DNA of 64,000 nucleotides from Erythrocercus mccallii (GCA_013397435.1 VZRG01000265.1:248001-312000), one strand, 5' to 3'. Counted from the stretch's first letter, positions 13,401-27,924 are shown. A program made the numbers and translations. Notes: generated by a model not told the origin, from the letters alone.

Positions 13401-15544
13401 TTTATACCAAGAGTTTTCTTTCCTCCATTTAAAGGAATTTGCATAGAATTGGTGGTTTGCCTGTTATATTAAAAAAATGGAGATCAAAGTGAGGGGCAAT
13501 AAAGAAATTCACAATAAATTAGAACTTGGAAAGAAGAGGAAAAAAGCCCAGCCTCATAAACGATGTGTTTAGTTTTATTCCACAAAAATTTTAAGAGTAC
13601 TTAATTCAGAAGTGGAAACTACATGTTCAAAAAAAAACAGCCTTCAAGAGTGCAGGCATAGTACCAAAGGGCTACTGACTCCTCATTTGTAAACAAGAAT
13701 TCTGTCAAAAGCCACAACAACAGAAAACAAGGAAGGTGAAGACAGAATTAGCCATCCATTCACTATTCCTGAATTTACTTCAGTAAAAAAGCAGTGTCAT
13801 TAATGTTAACAGAATAATGTATTGCTTGTTATACCCTTTCCTGTTCAAGAAATATGTAAAAACATCTCTTCCACATATTTCACATATTTATACTGTAGGT
13901 TTGAGAATATTATATATCCTTCTTAGTGTTATCCTACCCAGACTCTTGTGTGCTTTAGCATGAAAAGAAATTAATTCAGCCAACTACACTGAAGGAATAT
14001 GTCTTCTACCTTCAGCAGGATATTGCATGGTGTTTGCATCCTATTTTAATGACTTTACAGCTGCAAGATTATTAAGAAAGCTATGCAATGATATTCTTTA
14101 AAAATGGTACCTTTAGACTAAAATTTGGTCTTTCATGCTTATTTTTCCAATAACACAAAAAAATATATTCAGTGAAAATATTAATTGGAAAAGGTGCTGC
14201 TGAAAAAATGTTTAACCCTGAGCAGGCAATGGTTGTTGGCAAAAAGACAGAGGTGATGCTGTTCACTTATTATACCCAGCTGATCTGAAATAAGAGACCA
14301 AAACACAGAAGGGAAAAAGAATCAGCACTTCAATGATCTTTGAAATTTCTCAGTTTCCAGAAGGCCAAGTGTCCAACTCTCAAAGCTAGGACAACTCAGC
14401 ACCAGATTCCTGCCTGTAATGCTGTATTTTTTCTTAGTTATTCCATGGTTAATATCCATTAAATCCTCATTATTCTGAAAAAATTCCCAATTATCATGCA
14501 ATTCAGATGACTAAAATAGGCTACAGATGACAGCCTTTGCTACTAGGTGTAGCATGTGAATGAGATACCGGTACCCAGACGAAAAGCTTCTGGTTCAAAA
14601 GCTCAGCCTAGGAAGTCAAATGCTGAAGCAAATTATCTCTTCCTGCAAACCAAGGTGTTCAACATGACAGTCCATGATGTGTGTCATGAGTGGTCAACTC
14701 TTCCAGGAAGATACACAGCTAGGATTCCTCTTATCAATAAGGCACTGTCCTAATGTCACAATTATTTAGGCTTTTCCACTTCTGCTGCTCTCCAGTAAGA
14801 CACATCAGCCAGTTCCCCACATTCTTTGGAATATTCTAAATTGGGGAAGCTTGGGGGGCTTTTTGCTGGTTGGTTAGGGTTTTTTTACCCCTAATCATCT
14901 TACTGGACATCAAGAGCTGCCCGACCAAGGCAAGCAGGTCCAGCATTAGGCCATATGGACTCAGCCTTCTGTCGGAGACTGAAATGTTATAATTTATGGC
15001 TTAAACCTCTTTACTGCCAGTTACAGCAAAATTGTACAAAAGCTGCAGAGAAAACCACCAAAAACCTGAATGGAGCCCTACACTGCTCCTTGATGGACTA
15101 TATGAATATATACAAGAGCTTGGTAAAGTAAGTCAATGTTAAAAGAGGTAAGGCAATTTGAATTCTACAGAATAAGAACTACTGGGAATAAATTACTTTT
15201 TTAAAGGAAAAAGAGTTTAAAAAATTAAACCACAAAAAACCCCACCTGCATTAGCCAAATAAGTACTTCCAACAATGTGATAGAGGAGAGGTCAAAACTG
15301 GTGAGAAAAGTCTGGTTTACTTCTATTCTGTATAAGCCCTTATGTATAAACCTCTTTAATTTCTGGTAACACTCCCTCTTGGTATCAACCAGCAAATGTG
15401 AGAAGAACTGAAACAAGAATTTTTTCTCCTTTTCCTAAAGATTCATGCATGCAGCATTCTTTAACCAAAACTCACACACGTGCCTAGTAGCAATATAGTA
15501 AAATAGCAGCAAACTGCCTTCCACTATTTCCTTACAGTTCCTGA

Positions 15545-15564
15545 TGCCTCTGCCCCCAGAGGCA
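15545..15564. repeat. Perfect inverted repeat, 8-bp stem
   Basis: TGCCTCTG and CAGAGGCA flank a four-base CCCC loop. The stem is GC-rich in an AT-rich intron. No gene context explains it. Confidence 0.7.
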
Positions 15565-16690
15565 GGGGTGTCCTTGAGAAGAAAGCCCACCTAATCTCAC
15601 ACTGAAAGAAAGACCCAGAACAGGGCTTGCTCTGTTGTCTATGAGCACTGTTCTACAAACCAATGTAGTAAAAAGTGAAGCTCATTCACTGTTGGTAGGA
15701 TAAAATGATGCCCTATTAAATACCTACAGAGCTGAATCTCCCATAAAGATGATCAACCAGTTACTCTCATCTCCACTATAATTTTATGAGCCAATGACTG
15801 TTAAGGTACAAAGTGGGAGACAACCTCACATCCCCTTTTCAACTGAGTCACAAATGCAAATCTCGTTTCTGAGGATTTCTCACTTTTACCTGACATAGCT
15901 GTTACTAACCAAATGCAGTAGAAATAAAAAAACCCAAGAAGTTTAAAAATTAAGTTCATTTGATCAGAAATATGCATTACCATTTCTGAAAAAGAAAGTC
16001 TACTTTTATAAACCGCTATTTTTCATATCTTCTAACATTTCATATTTCAAAGCTCTGTTTCAGAAATATAAAATTTGTTTCAGAACTTTTTCCTCCAAGA
16101 CTCTTTACAATAACAATAAAAAAAACCTGCCACACATTGCAAAATTAGTTTATGCTGCAAACAAACTATTTTAAAGATAAAACTGTGATAGTGACCAAAA
16201 ATGTTCCTCTTCAAAAACCCTTCTCATAATGACAAGTATCTGATAGGCATAGTGCCCAGGGAACTTCAGCTCACATGTATTTACTTTTTTTACTTATTGA
16301 AATTCAGAAGAATGGATTAACTCCTGGCATAGTTTTGGTCTCACTTCTGAGAAATTGCACTTAAAATAACACTTGTGACAGATGAGATTGGAATGATACA
16401 CTGCTATGCAAGACAGTTAAGTGAAGTGCATGCAATCTTACCATCCCTTTAGAGCAAAATAATGGTTGTAGCCTCTGTGTGTGCAGTGCAGAACTGTGTC
16501 TGCTCAGGACAAGTTCTCTCCTGCATCAGCCAATGCTCCCTCCACATCCAACAGCTCTGCTGATAACCCCATCCTAACACACACCACTCCCCACCCTACT
16601 CCTGAATCAGCATTCCAACACGGGACTGCTCTGTGTGCTACACCCAGAGAGAAAACTCCTCTTTTTTGGAAAGAAAACAAACAAAAAACC

Positions 16691-16697
<7 letters not shown>

Positions 16698-16742
<45 letters not shown>

Positions 16743-16766
16743 CCCAAACAAAACAAAAAAAAAAAG
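16698..16766. repeat. Poly(A) tract (44 A) with A-rich tail
   Basis: Forty-four uninterrupted A at 16698-16741, then a mixed C/A stretch and a second run of eleven A. On the PIEZO2 sense strand this is a long poly(T). There is no retroposed sequence that I recognise immediately 5' of it. Length in the assembly may be unreliable. Confidence 0.95.
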
Positions 16767-18922
16767 CATGACCACTTTGATAAACAGATAAATAGGATGC
16801 TTTTTGTTCATGTCAGCATTTCTACAACATTTTTTCACCTGTCACCATTCATCAGGAGACATAACTGCTGGACAGTGAGCAGTTTTGTAAGGGCTTGGGG
16901 ATTTTTTTTTCCCTTTGATTTCTCACTCTTCCTCTATTTCTCTAAGCAGCAGTTTTAGTAAGCTCTCTCTTCATCAGAAACCATCTGGAACAGATTTTAG
17001 CTTTGTGGTATGCCTGGGAATCAATCAGAAGGAGGAGAAGACAAAACACCTTGTTCACAGCTTTCTTTCATTGCTTAGAAACAGGAGCTCTGTTTCCCAG
17101 CTGTATTTGACAGCAAGAAAATGAACAGAAGATCAGTATTACCATACCAAAATCATCATCTTACCTAGAATAACGTATTTTAAAGGCATATCCACTTTCA
17201 CAAGCAAATACCTGTCAGTATATCTTACTGCCATGACTAAGTATACAAATATTTCCAAATTAAAAATCATGATGGACACCATCACCAGTAATTTTTCCCA
17301 TTAGAAAGATCAACTTCACATTGTAGCTCATTTCAGTTTCAGTGCCAACTGAAACTAAATTCATTTATTGGTCTGGGAAGTGGAAAGAGGTGGCTTATTC
17401 CTCCACTGAGGTGGCTGCCTGTAGAAGGGACACTGCATTCTCACTGTTGCTTCAGCAACAGCTCCTCTGGCTCCAAGCTCCTCTCTCTAGGAAAGTAACT
17501 GGGAGCTAAAGAAATAACTCTGCTCCTCACTCATTTCCATGGGATGAGAAAAGCATGTTCCTGTTTCCCCGGACATCTGGAGACAGTAGTCTGGTTCTGC
17601 TGTTACAGTTGCATAACCCTGTCAAGACTCAAGACTAAAAATAACAGCACACTCAGAACACAGATGACAATCAAATGTCACACAGTGCTACCGCTAAACA
17701 CAACATCGACCAGGGACAAATATGGAGAGAGTTGGGTGACAGAGAGACCTCCATGAGCAGAAAGGGACTGAGACCTTCTTTTATAGCTGCTAGGAGGCTA
17801 CAGACACCTGGAACAGCTACCCAGTCAGATGCTTCCACAACTACAAGTGTCAATTTCAGCATATATCATCCCCCACCCCCATTCACACTCATCGTCTTTA
17901 AAAAAACATAAATTATCATAAGTCAATTGACATAAGATGCAGAAAGAACTAAGTAATTTTTTCACCATCTGTTGCTTACACTGACATCAGTTCTAAGTCA
18001 GATGAAGGACGTGTTAAAAAACTAACCCAGATAAACACCTCTGAGGAATATAAACATGATTAAACATCAGAGAGGTGTTAACACTGAAAAATATGAGTGT
18101 CATTAGTGAAGTTACAAATATGAATGCAGAGTTTGAAACTCTGCCATTATTCATTCCAGTAGAGGAAAGGATAGATAAACTTCCTTTCTTGGTCCATCAC
18201 TGAATAAAAAGGACCCAGAGGATTGCAACTGCAAGCTATAAATCTGAATGATGAAGGAGCATTTCAGACAGTGCTACAAAGCCACAGTGTTTACCAGAGG
18301 AAACAGAATCTTTAAAAATAGGTAACTCCAGGATATCATCAAGTGCTTAAAGGAGATACAAGCTCCTCATTCTTGCAATGTCCCTATTCCAAACTGATGT
18401 TGCTGTACAAAATGATAAATTCCTTTTTGGAAGAACTGTGCATTTATCACTCTCCATACAAATACATGAGGTAACTTTCTCTCATTGCAAAGCAGTTTCG
18501 ACCTAACACAGGAATCTACTTAGGAATGCCACGAATTGTCTTGCAAACTATTTCTCATAACTCAGAACCAAGAAAGGAACCTGAAGAACTAAAAGAGTCA
18601 CAGAACCCATGGACAAATTAGGAGAATGTTTATAATCTGCAAATCTAATACTGTCATTAAGATACCTTTTCTGGAGAAGTAGTACTTAGATCCACCTGAC
18701 TCCCAATGAAATTTCACATGCACATGACCACAGTCTCTACAAGAGAGTTCTACTGGGACAGATGCATTTTACTGTGGGTTTCAAATGCAACACTTACCTA
18801 ACACTGAATGACAAACACCATCCAGAAATCCTACTATTGGAACAGAACCGTGGTCTTGTCCAGTTTTCACACAACAAAGTAATAGCTATTTTATTATAAA
18901 CTACTCCATATAGCAATTTAAG

Positions 18923-18956
18923 AAAAAAAAAAAAAAAAACAAAAACAAAACAAACC
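18923..18956. repeat. A-rich simple repeat
   Basis: A17 followed by CAAAAAC and CAAAAC units. Confidence 0.9.
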
Positions 18957-19483
18957 TTAATTGTGCATTTATTTCAAGTAGTAACATTACTCAGAAAGCA
19001 CAGGGCACATCTGCATCTGCTTCTTCACACATCATTCAAGAAACTTTCCCTACACTCAAGGAGTTGCAATCCATGGCACTCCCTTCAGGTTGCCAAATCT
19101 CCTGTACTTTTGGGAGGCCTTCTTCCATGTATTAATTTTCTTTTGTACAGCATCTGTAGCAATGTTTTCTTCCCCTGGAATATGTTTTGAAGAAACTCCC
19201 CCAGACTTTTGATAAGCTCTCAGCCAAATTTTAAGAGCAAGACTGGAAATTCAAAATGATTTAATACCTCTTTCATGTTTATAAAACAAACCATTGTGTC
19301 CTTGTCCAAGAATATTTGAATGTGGGAAGTTAAGAAGAAGTTTAACTTGAAGAAAACTTCCCACGCAGTTAGTAATTCTAATCTGTTTATATCTAGGCTC
19401 AATATGAAGTCTGACTACGTATTTCTTTGGAGTCAAGCCACTGTCCTGAAGACACCAAATAGTATTATGCAGCATCCTACCAG

Positions 19484-19516
19484 AATAATAATAAAAAAAA
19501 AAAAATAAAAAAAAAA
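19484..19516. repeat. A-rich (AAT/A)n simple repeat
   Basis: Short ATA units grade into two long A runs separated by a single T. Confidence 0.9.
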
Positions 19517-22500
19517 GGAAATCAGGGTCCTGGTCTCACCAGTACAGAACTTCTAGAGCTCTCAATTTAGCTAGTTGCAAAGTAAGGATTTTTTTGTTGC
19601 AGGGGAAGACAGAGAACAAAAACTTGTCACCTTAAGGCATGTTCTGAACACCAGGAGATGGGTACAGTAAATTTAGGGGCCTCAACATGAATCTTCATTC
19701 AAAAAACACCATACTTATCTCATTTAAAGAAAACCAAAATAAAACAAAACAAAACAGCAAACAAAAAACCCAGCATATTTTTAATTGGGCAAGATCTCAA
19801 ATTTGGAGAAATGAGTCCACTGAGAATCTCAGAAGATCTCTTCTTGAGAAAGAGCCAAGGTATACATCCTGGAGGATTAAAACTAAGCGAAGAGCACATT
19901 AAATTTGATTTAAACATATCCTAACATTTTAAGAAACATACAAACATCAAGTTGTCTTTCAAGTTAAAAAAAAATTATTTTCTTTACAATCTTTCAGGGC
20001 AGCCAATGATCCCTTACAGACAAGAGTTCTACATACAGTGAAGATAACAGCAGTAAAGACTTACATAATCCTTGTGACTTTATTTATGAGCACTTCCATT
20101 AGTAGAAATTTTTATCTGGTTAATAAAGTATTTTTGTCAGTAAATTGACAAAAAATTATATCCTCTGAGAACACAAACATGGATTTCAAAGTGATCTTTA
20201 TGAGCAAACTGACTAGAATTAGTTTTGGAAGAAGTTTATGACTCCAGAAAAGTGCCAGAATGAGTAGAATGCTGGGGTTTGTTTAAACACAGGTACTCTT
20301 GTCATAACAGTTACACCAATGTACAACAGCCAGTCAGTGTGTCAGGAGTATTCTTATTTGTCATGCTTGAAAATTAACTAACTTCATCCCTTGCCACATG
20401 GTCTTAGGTGATGGAATTGGGAAGATAAAGCTGCAGACAGAAAAACAGCAGCTACTAACAAGCTTGAGTGATAACTAACTCAGTAATGATGCTCTGTTAA
20501 TGTACTATTGGAAAGTTTGTTTACCACAGAGGCAAGAGAAAGTTTTCCTAAAAGTAGGAGTAATAACGATAATAATTATAAAAAGGATTTATGAAAATAA
20601 ATTAGTTGTGAGTTCTGTTTTGGTTTTTTTAACCCAAGAAAAATGTAAACTATTTTTCAATTTGAAATCAGGGGAGAATAATGCTGGAAATGCGAACTTT
20701 TTCCTGCTTTATCCATTCATGTAAGATTCCCTTCTCTCTCACAATTAGCTATCCACTTCTAAAGTACTTCAGTGCGGCATTATAGTTAATTTTGAATATT
20801 CAATGCTCCTACATAATTTTCTTGCTTTTTGTCACTAAACAATATTGAGAATGGATTTTTTTTTAATCTAAAACTTTGAAGTTATTTCATTATAGCTATC
20901 AGAAAACACACCCTTTATAAACAAACAAACAATTGCCAAGACTGCCTTCTCAGCTCTTTGATCAGAATAAATGCATATTAGCAGCAAAATTCCCACTGTC
21001 ATAACTGGTAGCATAAATAAATTAGGACCTGTTACCAACATATGGTAAAGCAAGCTGGTGCTAATTGTGATTACATAACAAGGAACAGATAGTGAGCAGG
21101 ACAAAATATTTATCTTTTGTTTAGGGCATCATGGTCTGCTCATAAATACAAATAATGGAGTGTGGCTTCACTGTCCCTAGACTACCAAAGAATGTTACAG
21201 AGCAGACAACTTCAGTGCATAAGACTACTCAGAACAGAAAAAAGGGAAGCATCCTTAGTTTATACTAGTTCCTATACAACCTAGTTTATAAAGGTAAGAA
21301 ACCAATCCAGAGAAAATTACTTGACATTGTCACATTTACATTACAGCCCTGTAGCAAAGTGACCCCAAATTCCAAACCTAAACCTGAGGTTCCAATAACA
21401 CAACCACTCCACAAAAATTTATTATTGCCTCTTTTCCTAAGTGGTTCTAGATGTACATACAAGCAAGACTTTACTCTCAAATCAGTAAGTTTTTTTATTC
21501 ACAAGAAACAAAACCCCAAAATTACTCCCCTAATCATATTCACATTGATTTTCTGGTAGACTTCCCCATACTATTTGTGTCACTTTCTGTTTGAAAACAT
21601 TATAGACTGAGTCACAAGTTCTAACTCCATTTGTCACATGCTGTGCTGTACTGCAGCATCTGAACATCTTTCAGGAAAAAATGAACATGTGCCAAATACA
21701 ATCACACCTTTTGAGAAACTGGAGCTAGTAAAAGGGATAAGGATTAGTTCTAGGATGCAGCTCCAGCACAGGAGACCAAAACTGTTTCCACCCTTCAAGA
21801 TGATAGTCTTAATGCTCCTTCCCTGCCTGCAAATGTGTTCATTTGCAGCCTTACATGGGATCTTAAAGGGGGATGGCCCTGTAGCCATAGATCCGTTCAT
21901 TCAAACGGAAAAAACTGTGGGAATATATTTACAGGGCATCATAAATCTAATATCAATGCCTCACAATTTTCAGCTGTATCTTGTATGAAACCTATGTTTA
22001 TTTCTGCATTATGATTAAACACCTCAACTTTTGGCACTCAAAAAAAAAAAAAGTGCAACATTATACCCATTGGAAAAAATGGCACATTTGCTTTCTGGGG
22101 GGTCTTGTGTTTTAAGCCAACAGGTTGGTTTAAATTTGAACTGTTGGTATCATTAAAGTAATATATTAACCTTTAAGAAAAGATCAATAGATGCAGTAAA
22201 GTCATACTTAACCCCAAACCATTTTCTTCTTCTTCTAAAATAACAGTCTTTGAAGTCTTTCCATTTATCTTACTCCCTTCCCTCAAATTCACAGCAATCC
22301 AATAAAAAACCAGTTCAAATTTAAAGGATAAAATTTCAACAAACATTATACGATTCCAAACAATCTAATCATTACCTTCAGTGGTTAATAACAGATGATG
22401 GTGGCTTACCTAAGCTACAAAGGAACACAGGAAACCCAGGGAGCTCATCCAAATCAGCACAGTAATACCCTGATCCTGCACTCCTTACACAAGCATTTCT

Positions 22501-25500
22501 GACCTCTTTCCCAGGACTGTTCCAGGAAGGGCAGATGAATTCACAAACTTTACCAGTGTCCAAAATCCAGTAGCTGAACTTGCTTGTGCCTTAGACAAAA
22601 TACACTTCTTGCTCCTAAACCACTGTAACCTGATCAACCACAGTGACTCAAATCCGACATAGCAAAGTCCTTCTGAAAACAGGAACAACCAGCTAGAAAC
22701 TTGTCCTTTAAAAATATTTTTGCACTGTGCTAAGTGACCTTAATCAACAGTATTAGATGCAAAAAATGTAACCATCTCAAAACATCCAAGAATATGGTTT
22801 TGTTTGTGGGTGTAATTTTTAAAAGCGAAGAGATTTTTTAATTCAAATCCATTTACTGGCATGGCTAGACAACAGTGTGCATGCCACATTCTCACTCTCT
22901 CAATCAGCAGACAAGACATTGGTAAATTGGTCTCTTTTAACCAAAAGTGCAAGGAATAAAAAAAGCAATTCCAGAAGGGGCCAAAGGCTTCATCTGAAAA
23001 TGGGAACTGTAGTCTAACACATCCCAGTGAAGAAGAAATGTTATTTTTGTGTCTGGAGATCATTTGAGTCAAGCTTGATAAGAATATTTCTAACCTCTGA
23101 AGTACTTTGTGAACTTCCCCCTGCACTGTACAGCCCAACAAGGCTGCTTTTGTGGATGATGATACAGAGCACAGACAGCAAAGCAACCAATGTGCTTGTC
23201 CATAGAGAGTTACAGTTTTAACTCCAGATTTATAAAAAAAAAACCCACACAAAACATACTTGTGATTATGCACGAGACAGGCTACTAATTCAATTTATAC
23301 ATTTTATTACTTTCTTACCTCTCCTGCCAAAAATACAATCACCTTCCAGCAGATGAATGTCAACCAGGTAAGCCAAAAGCCACTTATCAATTTTAGCTAA
23401 GAAATATTTGAAGAGCTTAAAATGGGCAAGTATTAAAATGCAGATTGGAACAAGCATGAATGGTTTGATTATTACATGGAGTCTTGGAGTAGAAAGAGGG
23501 AAGCACATCCTGTTTTGAGGTCAGGAAAAGTTGGCAATTTGGATCTGACCCCCACCCTCTTTTGTGAGATCTCTGCATAATAAATTCGACATTTCCGAAG
23601 AAAGCTTCCACTCTCCTCCAGAAATCCTGTGCAAAGGAGTAAGGAAAGTGGGTTCTCCACTCCATTTTTTTTTCAGTCATCCACCGGATTTCCAAAAATA
23701 ATACCTGTCCAGATGTTGAATCAGACTTTCAGTTTATTTGCAGGCAGCAGAATCAGTAGATTTGAAATTAGCTTCAGATGCTGTGAGTGAGGAAACATTA
23801 CTTCCCTCCAAATTCAACATCTAAAAGTTTTTTGCATTTTTATGCTTATTTAAAAAAAGAAACTTTATAGGCCAAGAATTAATATATGAGTTCCAAATCA
23901 ATGCCTTTTTCAAGATCAGAACTTCTGGACTCAAAGAAATCCTTAATCATGGTCAAACCTGGGCACTAACTGTACCCAAACATTCCACCTCAGCCACCTG
24001 CACGCCTCATTTAAGTGGAAAAAACCCCACTAGCAAGATTATAGAAGCTACACCTGGTACTAAAAGTGGCAGAACATCTCAGGTACAATAATTAAAAAAA
24101 AATTAAAACCATATCTGTTTTAAGTCAGTTTTTTCTTATTTCAGTATCAAGATTCATTCTTGACCCTACCAATCCCACACTTTTCATTTGATTCACAAAT
24201 TCAACTTCAAAATAGGGCAAAAAGATGGAGCCTGTATCTCTAATACTTGATCACTGTATTCAAACTTGGATGAGGTGGGAGGGGAACACCAACATTTTCC
24301 TCAAAACAATAACAAGCCTGTCCACCAGGTTCCAGATATGGGAACATGGGAAAGGTTTGCCTAAGGAAAGTGCACATTGTGGTTCAAACATCTGCTCTTT
24401 CTTCTTAGTCAAAGCACATCCAGAGCATGCAAAAATACAATAGCAGCATATTCTCAAAAATCTGGATGCTGCTATTAGAAGAACAGTTTATGTCTGGGAA
24501 ATGAGGATTTAAAATAACCATGGAGCCAAATCCTAAAGCCTTAACCTGGGCAAACTTCCATTCCCCATACTATAACAAAAAGTCAAATTCTTTTCTTTTT
24601 GTTAGATTTATACAGATATAAATGGATTTAACCACATTTCTTGAATGCAGATCTATTCATCTGTAAGTTAAGACCATCTTCTAGTGAAAATGAAGAAAGA
24701 ACAAAACTCTAGCCCAGGATGACTTCAATATGAAGCATCAGGCCTGCTAAGATTATAGCACCAAAACAAGGAAAAGAATACATTTAAATGGCATTACAAT
24801 CCTGCTATTATTCCAGTGGTATTGAACCTCTTTGTCCCTACTATTAATCCCCTTAAGAACAACAAAAGTACAAAGGTAACTCTCTGGAATACCAAGCAAG
24901 ACAAGATATTTTTAAAAAATGACTTAATTATTGGTCTTAACATGTTCATATGTCCATTTGTCTATAAACCCTGAACACCACACATGTTAAAATTCTGGTC
25001 ACCAGAAAGCAGCAACCTTTCTGGTTCCATTTGTACTCTTTTGGATAAAGAAGACATTTCTCTGTGCCCAAGCAGGACTCTGCCCTCAGGGATGGGGGCA
25101 TGAAACACCTCACCAGAAACACCAACATGCAAACTCAGCTAGGCAGGAGAAGGTAATTTTACAGTCTGTGTCCATGTAGCTGAAGGAATAATCAAGGAAA
25201 CCAGAGTCTGTACTACTGAGATATCCCATGAGACTTTGAAGATGCATATGAGTACTTTTCAAAGAAACTAAATCAAAAATTTTGGGTGTTGTTTTTTTTT
25301 TTGAGGGGGGAGAGTGATGTACAGATGCAGAGGATCAAGGTTATAATAAGCAGAAATCAATTCTGAATGCTGCACTTTAGCTATTCCTGGAGCCTTCTTC
25401 CCCCGCCCCCCGCCACCATTTGTTCCTGAAACACAAGCAGCAGTAGCACCAAAAAAGCAAAACCCAAAGAATATGCTTCTAATAAAAATAAAAAATTTTG

Positions 25501-25557
25501 CAGAAGTGATACATATACACATGCTTACACACCCCAGAATAAAGCAGCGATCCCCTT

Positions 25558-26498
25558 TGTCATAGCTTAACCCCAGTCAGTAACTAAGTACCACACAGAT
25601 GCTCAGTCACCACCCCTCCATCCCACCATGGTGAGACAGGGAGAAGAAATGGAAGAAAAGGTAAAACGTGAGGATTGAGACTAGAACAGCTTATTAACTG
25701 AAATAAAGTAAAATATAGTAGTAATAATGAAATTTATATATAAAATACTTGAAAGAAAGTAAAATACAGTAGCAGCACTAATAATATTTGGAAAAGAGAG
25801 AAAGTAATAAAACCTAAGAATCACAGAGTCACTAGATTGGAAGAGACCTTCAAGATCATCGAGTCCAACCCAGCCCTAACACCTCAACTAAACCATGGCA
25901 CTGAGTGCCACATCCAGTCTTTTTTTAAGACACATCCAGGGATGGTGACTCCACCACCTCCCCAGGCAGGCCATTCCAGTATTTTATCACCCTTTCCATA
26001 AAAAACTTTTTCCTAACATCCAACCTGTATTTCCCTTGGTGCAGCTTAAGACTCTGTCCTCTCGCTCTGCCAGCTGCTGCCTGGAGAAAGAGACCAAACC
26101 CCACCTGACATCAGCCACCTTTCAGGAAGTTGAAGAAGCACAAGTGATGCACAACACAGCTGCCCACCACCCACTGACCAATGCCCATCCCATCCCCAAG
26201 CAGTGATTGGTGGCTCTCAGCCAGCTCCCCCCAATTTATAGACTGAACCTGACCTTCCATGGCACGGAATGTCCCTCTGGCTGCTTCAGGACACCTGTTC
26301 TGCCCACATTCCCCACCAGGTTCTTTGTTCACCTGGTCACTGGCAGAGCATGAGACACTGAAAACACATGAGCTTGAGTAAATACTACAATCAAAACATC
26401 AGTGTGTTATCAACATTGCTCTCACACTAAATCCAAAACACAGCACTGGGCCAGATATTAAGAAGAAAACTAACTCTGTCCCAACTGGAAGCAGGACA
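25558..26498 (-). mobile_element. Solo LTR of an avian endogenous retrovirus, interrupted by a CR1
   Basis: The minus strand begins TGTCCTGC and ends GCTATGACA, so the element has the TG...CA ends of an LTR. Directly flanking five-base words are CCCTT on the left and CCCTA on the right, a near-perfect five-base target duplication of the kind ERVL-type elements leave. Segments I recognise from this common neoavian LTR include TCAGTGTGTTATCAACATT, CTAAATCCAAAACACAGCA and CAAGTGATGCACAACACA. A TATAAATTGGGGGG box-like site on the minus strand near 26235 suggests the orientation. About 316 bases in the middle are an inserted CR1; without it the LTR is about 625 bases. No internal gag, pol or env region is present, so this is a solo LTR. 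Confidence 0.85.
25818..26133 (-). mobile_element. CR1 LINE 3' end inserted inside an ERV LTR
   Basis: The plus strand shows the reverse complement of a CR1 tail: GAATCACAGAGTCACTAG, GAAGAGACCTTCAAGATCAT, CGAGTCCAACCCAGCCC, GGTGACTCCACCACCTCCCC and CTCTGTCCTCTCGCTCTGCC. LTR sequence resumes on both sides, so this insertion is younger than the LTR. Divergence from the remembered consensus appears low, and the junctions are within a few bases. No clear target duplication, as is usual for CR1. Confidence 0.88.
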
Positions 26499-27924
26499 CC
26501 CTAGCATACCTAATCCCTAAAGTACAGAGATATCAGTTATGTCACTATCTGGAGATCAGAAGATGTCACTTAGCATGTTACAAGTGAAATTTATTCTTCC
26601 AACTCTGCCTTGTGATACCAAGCATGCTGCTTTCCTTCCCACACCTTGCAAAAGTTCTTCTCTTTGCAACACAATTGCACATTAACAAATTTGGGGTGGT
26701 AAAAAAGTCATCTCCATTGCTAATCCTTGTTCTACTTTATTCTTACACAAGCTACTGTAGTTCCAAGGCAATCGCAGCTCCTATTCCTCTCAATTTGTTC
26801 TCTAGAAAAATACTGAGCTCAAACCACTGGTTTCCTCTTCACAGAACTACCAAGCAAGCATCATGATCTCATAGTACTCAACATAAACTTTTATAAGCAT
26901 TTCAAAATCCAAAATAATAAAAAAAAACCTCACAAGAATTCTTCTGAAATATTTATACTGTTTATTCATGAGTACTACATAATACAGACTTGTGCCACAG
27001 TCTGTGTAATCTTTTTCCATCACATTATTTACATTTAAATCATGTTTTATGCAAGTTGGCATTCAGTTAAAGAGACTCCAATAGTCCTGTGTATATATCT
27101 CTTGTGCCATTGAGTCTGGATATATCCACATAGTTTTGGACTGCAAAAATAGTAACAAAACACTGGAGGTAGTTCACAGAGCATATTACTGGGGAAAGAA
27201 GTTAACTGTCTCTGTCAAGATGAAGAGAGATTAATTTTTTCACTAAGTCAAAGCGGAAGATTCTATAAACAGACATCTGAAGGGCAGAGCACACCATGCA
27301 GGAAGAGCGAGTGCACTACATACTGGATTACTAAGTGAACTGACCTCATCTGAATTTAAAAAGTAGGGTTTGTTTTTTCTCTTCATCAGTAACCCCACGC
27401 CTGAAACCAATACGAGGTGTGCTACTTAGCACTGTCCAGGAACATAGGAATTACATTTGAGCAGATTACTAGAAATTCTGTGGTACTCTGTGACTTCCCA
27501 TTTTGTATAAAATCCCTCAGGAATGTGAAAAAAGAAGATTTACTGTCAAGCAAAATCAATTGCTATAGAAAGCTTCACTGCTACATCAACCTTGGGAGCA
27601 CAACTTGGGCACCAGGCTTAGCTGTAGCACCCAAATCAATGTTGACTGATGAGTAAGGAGTAAACTAAAGCTGAGTGAAGAACCCAGAGGTCCTTTATCC
27701 AGAGCAGTCTGCAGAACACAGTTGCTGAACTCACATTAGTGATGACTGGTTACTAAAAAGGCTTATTTTCCAGTTTGTTCAGGCCCCTGAACTTCATTAG
27801 AAGCATCATTAGAAGCAATGTCACTTTGTAGAAGCAGTATCTGTTTTAACTAATTCATACCTTCCCAAAAAGAAGAAAATTGGGTTGGAAGATTTCCCAG
27901 CTTGCTCAACTGAGGAGAACTTTC

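Larger units (their letters stand above)
10481..25557. other. Intron 1 unique sequence, left part
   Basis: This 15-kb AT-rich intronic stretch has no recognisable exon or interspersed repeat. It holds several homopolymer runs, including the 44-base A run at 16698, and a GC-rich hairpin at 15545-15564. GC content rises modestly around 16480-16640 and 17380-17880 without a matching gene or repeat. Confidence 0.6.

Noticed and set aside
16481..16958. ORFs with a long lysine (or phenylalanine) run
   Set aside because: The run is the 44-base A tract translated; it is not a real protein.
22740..23273. 177-codon minus-strand ORF in intron 1
   Set aside because: It is the longest ORF outside GC-rich DNA but has no recognisable domain, no CpG or promoter context and no retained reading-frame features. 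Chance is the simplest explanation; a protein search with hits in other birds would change this.
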